Shown here: positions 54,178-62,457 of the stretch, one piece after another
Layout of the letters: the number at the start of each line of letters is the position of its first letter
How positions within the stretch are numbered: position 1 is the stretch's first letter
NCBI GenBank assembly: GCA_964518905.1
Contig: CAZFJL010000011.1
Coordinates: 24,326 to 88,325, forward strand
Direction: 5' to 3'
Length of the DNA: 64,000 bases
Origin: RDYZ01 sp964518905
Lineage (GTDB): Bacteria > Cyanobacteriota > Cyanobacteriia > Cyanobacteriales > Geitlerinemataceae
Made by a program: the position numbers and the translations under genes
Notes under the pieces: model-generated
Databases searched by the model: none
Told to the model about the DNA's origin: nothing
The model's input: only the letters and a program-made list of their open reading frames with translations

Positions 54178-54579
54178 ATGTCTTACCAGTACATGCTGGA
54201 CACCAATATCATTTCGGAGCTTGTCTACGATCCGAGGGGAAAGGTTTCTCAAAGAATTCAAGCTGTCGGTTCTACGGCTGTTTGTACGAGTATTATTGCG
54301 GCTTGTGAGCTGAAATTCGGTGCGGCCAAGCGTCAATCAGAACGGTTATCACAGCAAGTAATGTCCGTTCTCGGTTCGATCGCGGTATTACCGCTTGAGT
54401 ATCCCGCAGATCATTACTATGGTTTGATCCGTAGTCGTTTGGAACGGCGTGGAGAACCGATTAGTCCCAATGATTTTCTGATTGCGGCTCATGCGTTAGC
54501 GCTGGATCTGACGTTGGTGACGGCGAATGTGCGGGAGTTTCAGCGGGTGGAGGGGTTACGGGTTGAAAATTGGTTGTGA
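54178..54579 (+). CDS. vapC: VapC-type PIN domain ribonuclease toxin
   Basis: The 133-residue PIN protein shows YMLDTNIISEL with Asp8, then IIAACELKFGAAK with the conserved glutamate, PNDFLIAAHALALDLTLVTANVREF with the two acidic positions. These bind the metal that VapC uses to cut RNA. It follows its antitoxin by 8 bases and looks complete, unlike the second vapC at 55379. Confidence 0.93.
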   Translation: MSYQYMLDTNIISELVYDPRGKVSQRIQAVGSTAVCTSIIAACELKFGAAKRQSERLSQQVMSVLGSIAVLPLEYPADHYYGLIRSRLERRGEPISPNDFLIAAHALALDLTLVTANVREFQRVEGLRVENWL

Positions 54580-54615
54580 TTTTTCTGCAATGCGATCGCC
54601 GTAAGCATTAACGGT

Positions 54616-55065
54616 TTACGGCGCTTCCCCCGCGAGGGCAATCAACACCGCCAGTACCCGTTCAGCCTGGGATGGAGCGCTAACCGCCAGATAGGGGAAT
54701 AGCTGAAACGTTCCTGAAATGAGCCGCACAAAGAGATAGGTTTCGCCGTTGGTAACCAATCCCCAAACGGTGGGCTGTTGGGTCAGAAATGACTGCATAT
54801 AAAACAGCAGTTGCGGCAGTCCGACTCTAACATCGATGGTGCTATTTTTGGCTTCGATCGCCAAGATACACAGCGGCACGCGATCGTTATCCTGCGTTTG
54901 GCTAATCAACAGATCCATCCGACTGCGAATGCAGCGATCGCCGTCTTCGACTTCAATTTCACCGACCTGTTCTTCGAGGGAAATGCGCAAATCAGCTCGC
55001 GACAGGTAGCCTGCTTCGACCAGGAGGCGCGATAAAATCAGCACTTTGACTTCACCTTCGCTCAC
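54616..55065 (-). CDS. restriction-endonuclease-like (type I R N-terminal type) protein, true start unclear
   Basis: From the GTG at 55065 the product is 149 residues. It contains a nuclease-like core: MDLLISQ then CILAIEAKNSTIDVRVGLPQL, fitting the D...ExK of PD-(D/E)xK folds, and an ending typical of small cyanobacterial proteins annotated as type I restriction R subunits. The frame stays open without any ATG, GTG or TTG to the stop at 55279, and the extra part (SLTLNEIRAQFQLTPTYEDD, LPALTPTQRDRLASI) looks like the usual N-terminus of this family. So the real gene probably began near 55240 and has lost its start codon or uses a rare one. It converges with vapC. Confidence 0.6.
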   Translation of the reverse strand: MSEGEVKVLILSRLLVEAGYLSRADLRISLEEQVGEIEVEDGDRCIRSRMDLLISQTQDNDRVPLCILAIEAKNSTIDVRVGLPQLLFYMQSFLTQQPTVWGLVTNGETYLFVRLISGTFQLFPYLAVSAPSQAERVLAVLIALAGEAP

Positions 55066-55378
55066 TTTCCCGGCGGATAGGTAACGATCCCAGTCGGTGC
55101 GGATACTGGCGAGGCGATCGCGTTGGGTGGGGGTCAGTGCTGGCAGGTTGAGGACGGTGGTGAAGTCGTCTTCGTAGGTGGGGGTGAGTTGAAATTGTGC
55201 GCGGATTTCGTTCAGGGTGAGTGAACTGACGTTGATGACGTTGACCAGGAGGAGACCGGAGGTGCTGTTATGTCTAGTCTAGGTTACGCAAGCGGTGGGC
55301 GGCGTGGGGGTTACAGGGCGAGGGCTTGTTGGATGGGTTTGATCAATGTTTCGTACGCAACGTGCTGAAAACCATCAA

Positions 55379-55784
55379 TTAGCTCGATCGCCAGTTTTCC
55401 GTCACCAACTCCGCAACTCGATCGAATTCCCGTTGATTTGCCGTCACCATAATCAAACCATGACGTAACGCCGTCGCTGCAATCAAGAAGTCATACGCTC
55501 CAATTGGCTGACCTTGTCGCCGCAGTTCTGCCCGAATCACCGCCGCGCACTCTGCATCCTTGGTCTCAAAGGGCAAAGTTGTCACGCTATCGAGTATCCC
55601 GGTGATCGCAGGCTCTACTTTCCGCGCCCGTTCTGGATTCAGCGCAAAGCCATAACGCAACTCCATCACTGTCAAGCTCGAAACTGCAATCTCGCGAGCA
55701 GGTGTCTGAAGTAGGCGTTGCGTTGTCCCTGGTCTCTGCTTTTACAAAGTCACTCAGCACGCAGGTATCGAGCAGGTAGCGCAT
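55379..55784 (-). pseudogene. vapC: VapC PIN toxin with frameshift
   Basis: The first 17 codons from the ATG at 55784 (MRYLLDTCVLSDFVKAE) are a standard VapC N-terminus. The rest (EIAVSSLTVMELRYG, then AYDFLIAATALRHGLIMVTANQREFDRV) is standard VapC in the neighbouring frame. Reading across at about 55733-55738 needs removal of one base near GAGACCAGG. The intact vapB next to it overlaps its start by one base (TGATG). It is either a real inactivating mutation or a sequence error. Confidence 0.85.
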
Positions 55785-56023
55785 CAGAACCAGTCCGGCT
55801 CGCGGGGCGGCAGTAGTTCGTCGCGAGCGGATTCAAAGGCGGGAAATTCGGGATCGCCTGCATAGTTGAGTACGACTTGCGGCCAGTCTGCTGTGTGGGG
55901 AACGATCGGCAGATTTTGGCGCAAGGTTTGCAGGATTAGGGCTTCGGGTGTTTGTTGGTTACGATCGGCGGAGTCAAGTAACTGACGTTCGAGGTCGGGG
56001 GGGAGCTGGAGGGTGATTTTCAT
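55784..56023 (-). CDS. vapB: VapB-type antitoxin
   Basis: The ATG at 56023 gives 79 residues: MKITLQLPPDLERQLLDSADRNQQTPEALILQTLRQ, a ribbon-helix-helix-like N-terminus, then a C-terminal toxin-binding tail ending ARDELLPPREPDWF. The frame is open to 56335 but the upstream part is palindromic-repeat DNA, not protein. It overlaps the frameshifted vapC by one base. With its toxin broken it would be an orphan antitoxin. Confidence 0.85.
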   Translation of the reverse strand: MKITLQLPPDLERQLLDSADRNQQTPEALILQTLRQNLPIVPHTADWPQVVLNYAGDPEFPAFESARDELLPPREPDWF

Positions 56024-56220
56024 GGGCAGAATTGATGTTGTGGCGGTGCAGCTTAAGTCCCATGTTAGATGACGGAGATCGGGGATGAATATGGAGGCCG
56101 TTGGGGAATGGCGATCGCGTGGGGTTACAGGGTGAGGGCTTGTTGGATGGTTTCGGGGAGGGCGATCGGGAGAATGGGTTTGAGATCCGTAGTGGCGCGA
56201 CTCACCTAAAAGTGTTGCAT

Positions 56221-56323
56221 CGTTCCTGCGCTCTGCGTAGGAACGTCTCTTTAGACGCTCTGCGTCGCGAGTTGACGGGACGCAGAGCGTCCCAAAGGCA
56301 TTCCCACGCAGAGCGTGGGAACG
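56221..56323. repeat. CTCTGCG palindromic repeat, copy 1
   Basis: The element starts CGTTCCTGCGCTCTGCG and ends CGCAGAGCGTGGGAACG, with an inner GACGCTCTGCGTC / GACGCAGAGCGTC pair, so the whole is a nested palindrome. A second copy is at 62033-62148. The start is upstream of vapB in the gap 56024-56432, which holds nothing else I recognise. Confidence 0.85.
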
Positions 56324-56432
56324 ATAAAAACGCACACTACAAAATCAGTCATCTGCCTTTTTCCTAATCTATCGCGTACTTCTCTCGTTCCCACACTCTG
56401 TATGAGCAACCCAAGAATTTAGAGTTTTTTCC

Positions 56433-57134
56433 CTAATTAATTAAATCTGTCACTACCTTTTTTTCCTTCGAGTTAAACCAAGAAAAGTTGAGCTCCATCT
56501 CAAAGATTGGACACAGGGACTTTAATATGACTTGCATATCATTTTTATTCATTCCAAAGATATGTTCATTGAGTATTAGAGAGTAAAAAGATATCCAGAA
56601 TGGACATGCTTTATCAAATTTAACTTTGTGTGTCGGTGCAACAAATGAGTGAAGTCCACCTTGATTTGCATTGAATAGACTAGTCCCAAGAAAACCTGCA
56701 CCAAGAAGACATGCAGAAAAAAATACACGACGCTGGTGTAATTTATCTTTGAGCATTTCTGCAAAGTCCTGATTAGGGATTGATTCTAGAGTTGTCAGCA
56801 CAGCATTCTCATCAGCATGCATCGAGAAATGCAAGTATCGACACTTTGAATGACGGAAAATTTTGATAGCCTGCTCAAGCTCTGAGGCTGTTCTTACATA
56901 ATAGTAGAAAGGATGATAACAAGAACTTGCTACTTTTAAGGCATCTCTTGTCGCTCTACCTTCGTATCTTTCAAGTCTTTCATCCTCTATCGACAATGAC
57001 TCGATGATAAAAACATCGGGATTGTTTTTTTGAGATGGAGGAAATTTTAATGGCTCAATCATTGTAGAAAATGCACCGTTTGTATTTTGTGAAAGTACAA
57101 GGATTAACCTAGCATTATTATCAAGGTGTCGCAT
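56433..57134 (-). CDS. small CHAT/caspase-like domain protein
   Basis: The 233-residue, AT-rich gene has no close family that I recognise. The protein has the CHAT-type pattern: YLHFSMHADEN with His106, then about 35 residues on RRVFFSACLLGAG with Cys142, and afterwards FVAPTHKVKFDKACPFWISFYSLIL where CHAT domains have a glycine-rich strand and F..FY motif. If correct, it is a stand-alone caspase-like peptidase domain without TPRs. It lies among toxin-antitoxin genes. The His-Cys spacing is shorter than in the large CHAT protein at 3386 (46 residues), which leaves room for doubt. Confidence 0.6.
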   Translation of the reverse strand: MRHLDNNARLILVLSQNTNGAFSTMIEPLKFPPSQKNNPDVFIIESLSIEDERLERYEGRATRDALKVASSCYHPFYYYVRTASELEQAIKIFRHSKCRYLHFSMHADENAVLTTLESIPNQDFAEMLKDKLHQRRVFFSACLLGAGFLGTSLFNANQGGLHSFVAPTHKVKFDKACPFWISFYSLILNEHIFGMNKNDMQVILKSLCPIFEMELNFSWFNSKEKKVVTDLIN

Positions 57135-57181
57135 TAGGGCTCAATTAACATAAATAGAAATTCACAAAACTTTATTGAATG

Positions 57182-57296
57182 TATAGCAAAAAACGATTTT
57201 GTTAGGACGTACAAAAAAAGCTGAGAGCACTGAGCTTGTCGAAGTGCGGTTTTTAGCTTAAACAAGAACGTCCTAATACGATCGGTTTCTGCTATA
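57182..57296. repeat. TATAGC MITE-like palindromic element, copy 2
   Basis: The 115-base element starts TATAGCAAAAAACGAT and ends ATCGGTTTCTGCTATA. It contains GTTAGGACGT and its inverse ACGTCCTAA, and AAAGCTGAGAGCACTGAGC as in the 26843 copy. It fills much of the gap between the CHAT-like gene and the broken Uma2 gene; the remaining bases to 57448 hold nothing recognised. Confidence 0.85.
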
Positions 57297-57448
57297 GAAG
57301 TTCATTACAAGGCTTTTTCCTGCAAGTTCGCTATCGTTTTTAATAGGTGAGTGTTGTTGCAAGAAATAAGTCAGATGTACCAACACGTATCCGCCATACT
57401 TCTCTCCCAGCGATGCTGATCGCCACTAAACCAATACCTCTTCCACCA

Positions 57449-58027
57449 CTAAAGCGCCAAAACCTCCCCCACCATCATTCCCAAATCCCCAAACAACGGC
57501 GAAACCACCCGATCGCCCCCACGAAACTCCACCACCTCATAAAACCCCTCCACCAACTCCAACACCGACACCACCCCACGCCCCGGATCAACAATCCAAT
57601 ACTCCCGAACCCCACACACCGCATACTCCGATCGCTTGTAGCGATAATCCCGCGCCGCATTCTCCTGACCCGGCGACACCACCTCCACCACCAAATCCGG
57701 CCTCGGAAACTCCGGCATCACCGTCTAACTGCCCGCCTTCGACAACGCCAACACCAACCCCTCCGACAACACCACCAAATCCGGACGCCGCACCGTCGCC
57801 CGATCGCTCTGCACCACAATCTCCGTCCCGATCCGCAACCGTGCAGGCGAAATCCCGAGCTGTAAAAGCTGCGCGAAAATGAACGAAGTCATCCGCAGAT
57901 TCAAATCGCTTTCAGTCGGCACTTCTCGTAAGTAGCCCCGCTCTAGTTCATAGTTGCGATCGCCCTGGAACTCTAGCGCGAAGAAATCCGCCAAACTTAA
58001 ACGATCCGTTGCTGTCGTTACTTGCAT
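57449..58027 (-). pseudogene. Uma2 family protein (DUF820) with in-frame TAG
   Basis: From the ATG at 58027 the frame encodes a Uma2 N-terminus (LSLADFFALEFQGDRNYELERGYLRE, then RRPDLVVLSEG) up to residue 100, where a TAG at 57725-57727 stops it. The same frame continues with PRPDLVVEVVSPGQENAARDY and REYWIVDPGRGVVSVLEL, the second half with the PD-(D/E)xK-type residues. Together the parts match a normal length of about 190. A single nonsense change therefore broke it, unless the stop is read through. Confidence 0.85.
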
Positions 58028-58240
58028 CGTCGAAAACCCACGACTCCCAGCATCGCGATCATAGCAAATCCATCTCGACGACCCACAACACAGAGCTTGA
58101 ACGTTTTCATAACCTTCAAGCTCTCGCCGTTACGTCGGATTGTTTCCCCGATCGCCCCTGCACGACCACAACCGCAAGCGATATCATGAACAACACCAAA
58201 CCACTACCGCGCGACCTGACCTTAGCGCCTTCAAACAACA

Positions 58241-60892
58241 ATGCCGATCGCCGTCGAACAGCTCCTCACCCCCGAAATTAACCGCCCCGCCCGCTACCTC
58301 GGCAACGAACTCGGAGCCGTTCACAAACCCTGGGATCGAGCAAACACCCGCTGGGTACTCACCTACCCCGAAATCTACGAAGTCGGCGCGTCCAACCTCG
58401 GGCATATCATTCTCTACAGCATCCTCAACGCCCAACCGCGCCAACTCTGCGATCGCGCCTACCTCCCCGCGCCCGACCTCGCCGCCAAACTCCGTGACAG
58501 CAACACCCCCCTCTTCGCCGTCGAATCCCGCCGCCCACTGACGGACTACGACATCCTCGGCTTTAGCCTGAGTTATGAACTCGGCGCGACCAATATCCTA
58601 GAAATGTTGAGTTTGGCGCAAGTGCCGCTCACCTGGAAAGAACGGCTCGATCGCGGCCTCCAAGACCCGATCATCTTCGCCGGAGGCCAAACCGCCACAT
58701 CGAATCCGGAACCCTACGCCGACTTTTTTGATTTTGTCGCCCTCGGTGATGGCGAAGAACTCTTGCCCGAAATCGGCCTGATTTTAGATCAGGGCAAAGC
58801 CGCCGGACTTAGCCGCCGTGACCTATTGCTCGATTTAGCCCAGGTTCCCGGTGTCTACGTGCCGATGTTTTACGACATGGCCGACGATGGATCGGTGCAT
58901 CCGAATCATCCCGACGTTCCCGCCAAAGTCCTGCGCCGCGTCGCCAAACCGATGCCCGCCTACTCGATCGGCCTCGTTCCCTACGTCGAAACCGTCCACG
59001 ATCGCCTGACCGTCGAGATTCGGCGCGGCTGCACACGCGGTTGTCGCTTTTGCCAGCCCGGAATGTTGACCCGACCGGCGCGGGACGTGGAGCCGGAAGA
59101 GGTGGTGGAGACGATCGAAAAAGGAATGCGTACCACCGGCTATAACGAATTTTCATTACTATCCCTGAGCTGTTCCGACTATCTGGCGCTTCCGGCGGTG
59201 GGCATGGAAATTAAAAACCGTCTCCAGGAGGAAAACATCTCGCTGTCGTTGCCCAGCCAACGGGTCGATCGCTTCGATGAAAACATCGCCAACATCATCG
59301 GCGGGATGCGCACCTCCGGCATCACTTTCGCGCCCGAAGCCGGAACCCAACGGATGCGCGACATTATTAATAAAGGTCTGACAAATGAGGAGCTTTTACG
59401 CGGTGTTAAAACCTCCTATGAAAACGGCTGGGATAAAGTCAAACTCTACTTTATGATCGGCCTTCCCGGTGAGACCGATGCCGATGTTTTAGGCATTGCT
59501 GAAACCGTGCGCTGGCTGAAAACAGAATGTCGTCAGTACGGCTATGACAATAAACGCCGCCCGCTAAATTTCAACATTACAATCTCGAATTTCACACCGA
59601 AACCCCACACGCCGTTCCAGTGGCATTCGGTTTCGACCAGCGAATTCACCCGCAAACAGGACTTGCTACGGGATGCGTTTCGTGGGATGCGTGGGGTTAA
59701 GGTGAACTACACCGACCACCGGATCTCAGCGATGGAGGACTTTGTCGGGCGGGGCGATCGGCGTCTCTCAGCGGTGGTACGTCGTGCCTGGGAGTTGGGC
59801 GCGGGAATGGACTCCTGGTGGGAAAGTCTGGAGCGGGCGTTTGGGGCGTGGCAACAGGCGATCGAGGAGTCGGGCTTAAGCTGGAAATATCGCCAGGTGG
59901 ACAGTGGCGAATGGAATGTGTTTCATGCGGATGGCACGGCTAACCATGATGCCACCGCTGACGAGTCGCGCTACACCACGCCGCTCCCCTGGGATCACAT
60001 CAACACCGGCATCGATCGCAACTGGCTACTCGACGACCTCAAACGCGCCCTCGAAGCGGCCACCGTTCCCGACTGCGCCTACGAGGGTTGCTCTCACTGC
60101 GGCATTTGTAGCCCCGACTTCGGCCATAACATCGTTGTACCACCACCGCCGGTTCCCGAGTTCAAAGGCCACTTTATGCCGAAGACCGATCGGGTGCAGC
60201 GGTTCCGGGTCTGGTTTGGCAAGACGGGCGATATGGCGCTGACGGGTCATTTGGATTTGGTGCGGTTATTCGATCGCATCATGCGCCGCGCGTCGATTCC
60301 GGTGTCGTTTACCGGTGGTTTTCATCCGAATCCGCGTATTGCTCCGGCGAATGCGTTGCCGTTGGGTTACACCAGCAGCGGCGAGATCGTCGAGTTTGAG
60401 CTAGCTAAACCGATGGAGATTGCGACGTTTGAGGCGCGGTTGAAGGAGCATTTCCCGGAGGGGATGCCGGTGTATCGCGTGGAGGAAGTCCCCGTAAAAT
60501 CGCCGTCGGTGACCCAATGTTTGACGGAGGCGATTTACGAGTTGCAGCTTGAAACGACGCTGGAAAATGTGGATTGGTCGGTTTGGTGCGATCGCATTTT
60601 GGCGGAGTCCGAGATTATGAGCCAGCGGACGAATAAGAAGGGTAAGGTGCGAACGTTTAACCTGCGCGATCGGCTGTTTGAGCTGGAGATGGTGGAGTCG
60701 ATCGCGCCGAATCAAGTAAAAATTCGCTATCGCGGGACGAGCTACAACGATGGGAATTTGTTACGTCCGTCGCAGGTGGTGGAGATGTTCGATCGGGTGA
60801 TTGGGGGGATTGACCCGTTGGCGGAGGATGCGGTGTCAGCGTTTTCGTTGATTCACGTTCACCGCGAGGCGTTGTTGTTAACAGACGAATAG
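58241..60892 (+). CDS. B12-binding-like radical SAM protein (TIGR03960) fused to DUF2344
   Basis: The 883-residue protein has an N-terminal cobalamin-binding-like domain (about 30-200), a radical SAM domain with the cluster motif C264-x3-C268-x2-C271 in RRGCTRGCRFCQPG, and a C-terminal DUF2344 domain (about 650-870) starting FRVWFGKTGDMALTGHLDLVRLFDR. A cysteine cluster GCSHCGICSPD precedes it. The family is conserved in cyanobacteria, and its reaction is not established. In some species it sits upstream of the RNase E gene; here the next gene is the profilin-like gene instead. The ATG at 58241 begins MPIAVEQLL. Confidence 0.93.
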   Translation: MPIAVEQLLTPEINRPARYLGNELGAVHKPWDRANTRWVLTYPEIYEVGASNLGHIILYSILNAQPRQLCDRAYLPAPDLAAKLRDSNTPLFAVESRRPLTDYDILGFSLSYELGATNILEMLSLAQVPLTWKERLDRGLQDPIIFAGGQTATSNPEPYADFFDFVALGDGEELLPEIGLILDQGKAAGLSRRDLLLDLAQVPGVYVPMFYDMADDGSVHPNHPDVPAKVLRRVAKPMPAYSIGLVPYVETVHDRLTVEIRRGCTRGCRFCQPGMLTRPARDVEPEEVVETIEKGMRTTGYNEFSLLSLSCSDYLALPAVGMEIKNRLQEENISLSLPSQRVDRFDENIANIIGGMRTSGITFAPEAGTQRMRDIINKGLTNEELLRGVKTSYENGWDKVKLYFMIGLPGETDADVLGIAETVRWLKTECRQYGYDNKRRPLNFNITISNFTPKPHTPFQWHSVSTSEFTRKQDLLRDAFRGMRGVKVNYTDHRISAMEDFVGRGDRRLSAVVRRAWELGAGMDSWWESLERAFGAWQQAIEESGLSWKYRQVDSGEWNVFHADGTANHDATADESRYTTPLPWDHINTGIDRNWLLDDLKRALEAATVPDCAYEGCSHCGICSPDFGHNIVVPPPPVPEFKGHFMPKTDRVQRFRVWFGKTGDMALTGHLDLVRLFDRIMRRASIPVSFTGGFHPNPRIAPANALPLGYTSSGEIVEFELAKPMEIATFEARLKEHFPEGMPVYRVEEVPVKSPSVTQCLTEAIYELQLETTLENVDWSVWCDRILAESEIMSQRTNKKGKVRTFNLRDRLFELEMVESIAPNQVKIRYRGTSYNDGNLLRPSQVVEMFDRVIGGIDPLAEDAVSAFSLIHVHREALLLTDE

Positions 60893-60967
60893 GAAACGAT
60901 AGATCAACGCTGCCAGTATTGTGTACTATCTCAAAGAGTAAATATTCACCGTCGTTACGGTAAGGCA

Positions 60968-61387
60968 ATGAGCGAATATAATTCTGAATCTTGGGATGCG
61001 TATATTGATAACCTGCTTGGCCACACTTACGGACATGCCGATCTTGCCGCTATTATTGGTCTTAGTGGTGCATTCTTGACAGGTCACGAACATCCAAAGG
61101 CTTTAGTTTTGTCCCAGGAAGAGGCTAATACGATTGGTGCGGCGATGACTTCCAGAGACGACTCTGTATTCCAAGGTTCGGGCATCGTAGTTGGAGGTGT
61201 TAAATATCAGTTCTTGCGAGGTGATGATAGCATTGCCCTCGGAAAGAAAAAAGGTCAAGGTGCGATTACACTACAACGTAGCAACACGGCTGTTGTAATT
61301 GGACACACCAAGGAAGGCGGCTTGCAAGGTAACACAAACCGTGGAGTTGCTATCATTGCTGAGTATTTAGAATCTTTAGGTCTATAA
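60968..61387 (+). CDS. profilin (eukaryotic-type actin-binding protein)
   Basis: The 139-residue product matches profilin from end to end. The N-terminal helix has SWDAYIDNLLG (Trp9, Tyr12), like SWQAYVDD in eukaryotic profilins. The middle has FQGSGIVVGGVKYQFLRGDDSIALGKKKGQGAITL, aligning with the F-x-GG-KY...RGKKG-GGI core, then AVVIGHTKEG. The C-terminal helix is AIIAEYLESLGL, like GDYLIEQGL. Of the poly-proline-binding aromatics, Trp9, Tyr12 and Tyr133 are present; the usual central Trp is Phe36. Codon use is AT-richer than in the flanking genes. The gene starts 75 bases after the radical SAM gene, with a TAAGG just before the ATG. Profilin binds actin monomers and proline-rich ligands. 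No actin gene is in the window. Confidence 0.93.
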   Translation: MSEYNSESWDAYIDNLLGHTYGHADLAAIIGLSGAFLTGHEHPKALVLSQEEANTIGAAMTSRDDSVFQGSGIVVGGVKYQFLRGDDSIALGKKKGQGAITLQRSNTAVVIGHTKEGGLQGNTNRGVAIIAEYLESLGL

Positions 61388-61737
61388 AATCGTAATTTTC
61401 AGCAAGGAAGCCCCGCGAAAAGCGGGATGAGATCGTGATGAGTGACGACGGATTTTTACTCCTTGTGGGAGTTGAAGGTTATTGCCGTCTAACGCATCCT
61501 ACCGTTCTGTTGACTCACCGAAATTAATGTTCCTGGTATTCTTTCTGAAGGTGGTGCAGACGGATCTTCAAACTGTGGATGAACTGTACATCGTGCGAAG
61601 CCAAAGCCTAGCGTTACCAAGAATTTCAGGATGATTAAGTAGGTGACATCGACTTTGCCCATGCCCAAGTTTTACCTACGTAGTTGGCATATTTCCTGGT
61701 TTCATGACATCTCGATTTCTGATCGAGAGAAGTCCTT
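61388..61737. other. intergenic region downstream of the profilin gene
   Basis: No gene is seen. At 61411-61426 there is a short hairpin CCCCGC-GAAAA-GCGGG without T-tract. The sequence around it (GGAAGCCCCGCG) recalls the right ends of IS200/IS605-type elements, but no transposase remnant is visible. Confidence 0.4.
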
Positions 61738-62004
61738 ATGACACCGGATCTCTATACAGATGTTGCGCTTAATCGTGATGTGCCGGAGGCAGGGGTGAGC
61801 TGCGGTACGGTTGCGGTGTTTATCGATCGCACTCCCCATCCGCAAGGGGGTGAAGAGGGGGCAATTTTGGAGGTGTTTAGCGTTTCGGGTGAGACGATCG
61901 CGGTGGTGACGGTTCCGTTGTCGAGTATTGAGGCGTTGCGTGATGATGATGTGTTGTCGGTGCAGCGTCTTATGGTTGGTGTAGGTGCTATGTCGGGAGA
62001 GTAG
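61738..62004 (+). CDS. DUF4926 domain protein, orphan copy
   Basis: The 88-residue protein (DLYTDVALNRDVPEAGVSCGTVAVFID, then GAILEVFSVSGETIAVVTVPLSSIEAL and DDVLSVQ) matches the DUF4926 pattern. A related copy lies at 62196-62441 in the opposite direction beside a DUF6883 gene. This copy has no such partner. DUF4926 genes often sit beside DUF6883 or similar genes in a toxin-antitoxin-like way, but function is not proven. Confidence 0.75.
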   Translation: MTPDLYTDVALNRDVPEAGVSCGTVAVFIDRTPHPQGGEEGAILEVFSVSGETIAVVTVPLSSIEALRDDDVLSVQRLMVGVGAMSGE

Positions 62005-62032
62005 GTTCGATCTCGGGTGATCGCCGGTTACT

Positions 62033-62148
62033 CGTTCCAACGCTCTGCGTGGGAATGCCGTGCGGACGCTCTGCGTCCCGTATTTTGCTGGTAAGGTCGT
62101 GACGCAGAGCGTCTAGATCTTGCATTGCCCACGCAGAGCGTAGGAACG
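62033..62148. repeat. CTCTGCG palindromic repeat, copy 2
   Basis: It starts CGTTCCAACGCTCTGCG and ends CGCAGAGCGTAGGAACG, with inner GGACGCTCTGCGTC / GACGCAGAGCGTC. It lies between the two DUF4926 genes and matches the element at 56221-56323. Confidence 0.85.
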
Positions 62149-62195
62149 AGAAGCGCGATAAAACACCATATCCCCCTGAACACCGACGCGACACG

Positions 62196-62441
62196 TTAAG
62201 CCTCCGCCAACACCCGCACACTCAAAACCTCATTCGCCCGCAACGGAACGATCGCCGTTGGCGGCACGATCGCCACATCCAGCGTTTCACCGATCGCATT
62301 GAAAATCTCAAGAATATAGTCATCCTCACCCGTATCAGGGTCGGGAACCGTATCGATTAACATCGCAACATCACCCCGCTTCAGATTACGTTCGGGAATA
62401 TCACACGTGAGCGAAACACGGGTATACAGTTCGAGTTCCAT
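62196..62441 (-). CDS. DUF4926 domain protein
   Basis: The ATG at 62441 gives 81 residues (MELELYTRVSLTCDIPERNLKRGDVAMLIDTV, then DDYILEIFNAIGETLDVAIVP and NEVLSVRVL). The frame upstream runs into the DUF6883 gene and is not used. Sixteen bases separate it from DUF6883 on the same strand, so they are cotranscribed. It is about 40% like the orphan copy by eye. Confidence 0.8.
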   Translation of the reverse strand: MELELYTRVSLTCDIPERNLKRGDVAMLIDTVPDPDTGEDDYILEIFNAIGETLDVAIVPPTAIVPLRANEVLSVRVLAEA

Positions 62442-62457
62442 AGCTAATTTCGCGAGT

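Noticed and set aside
56024..56335. Upstream extension of vapB
   Set aside because: It translates the palindromic CTCTGCG repeat and has no protein character.
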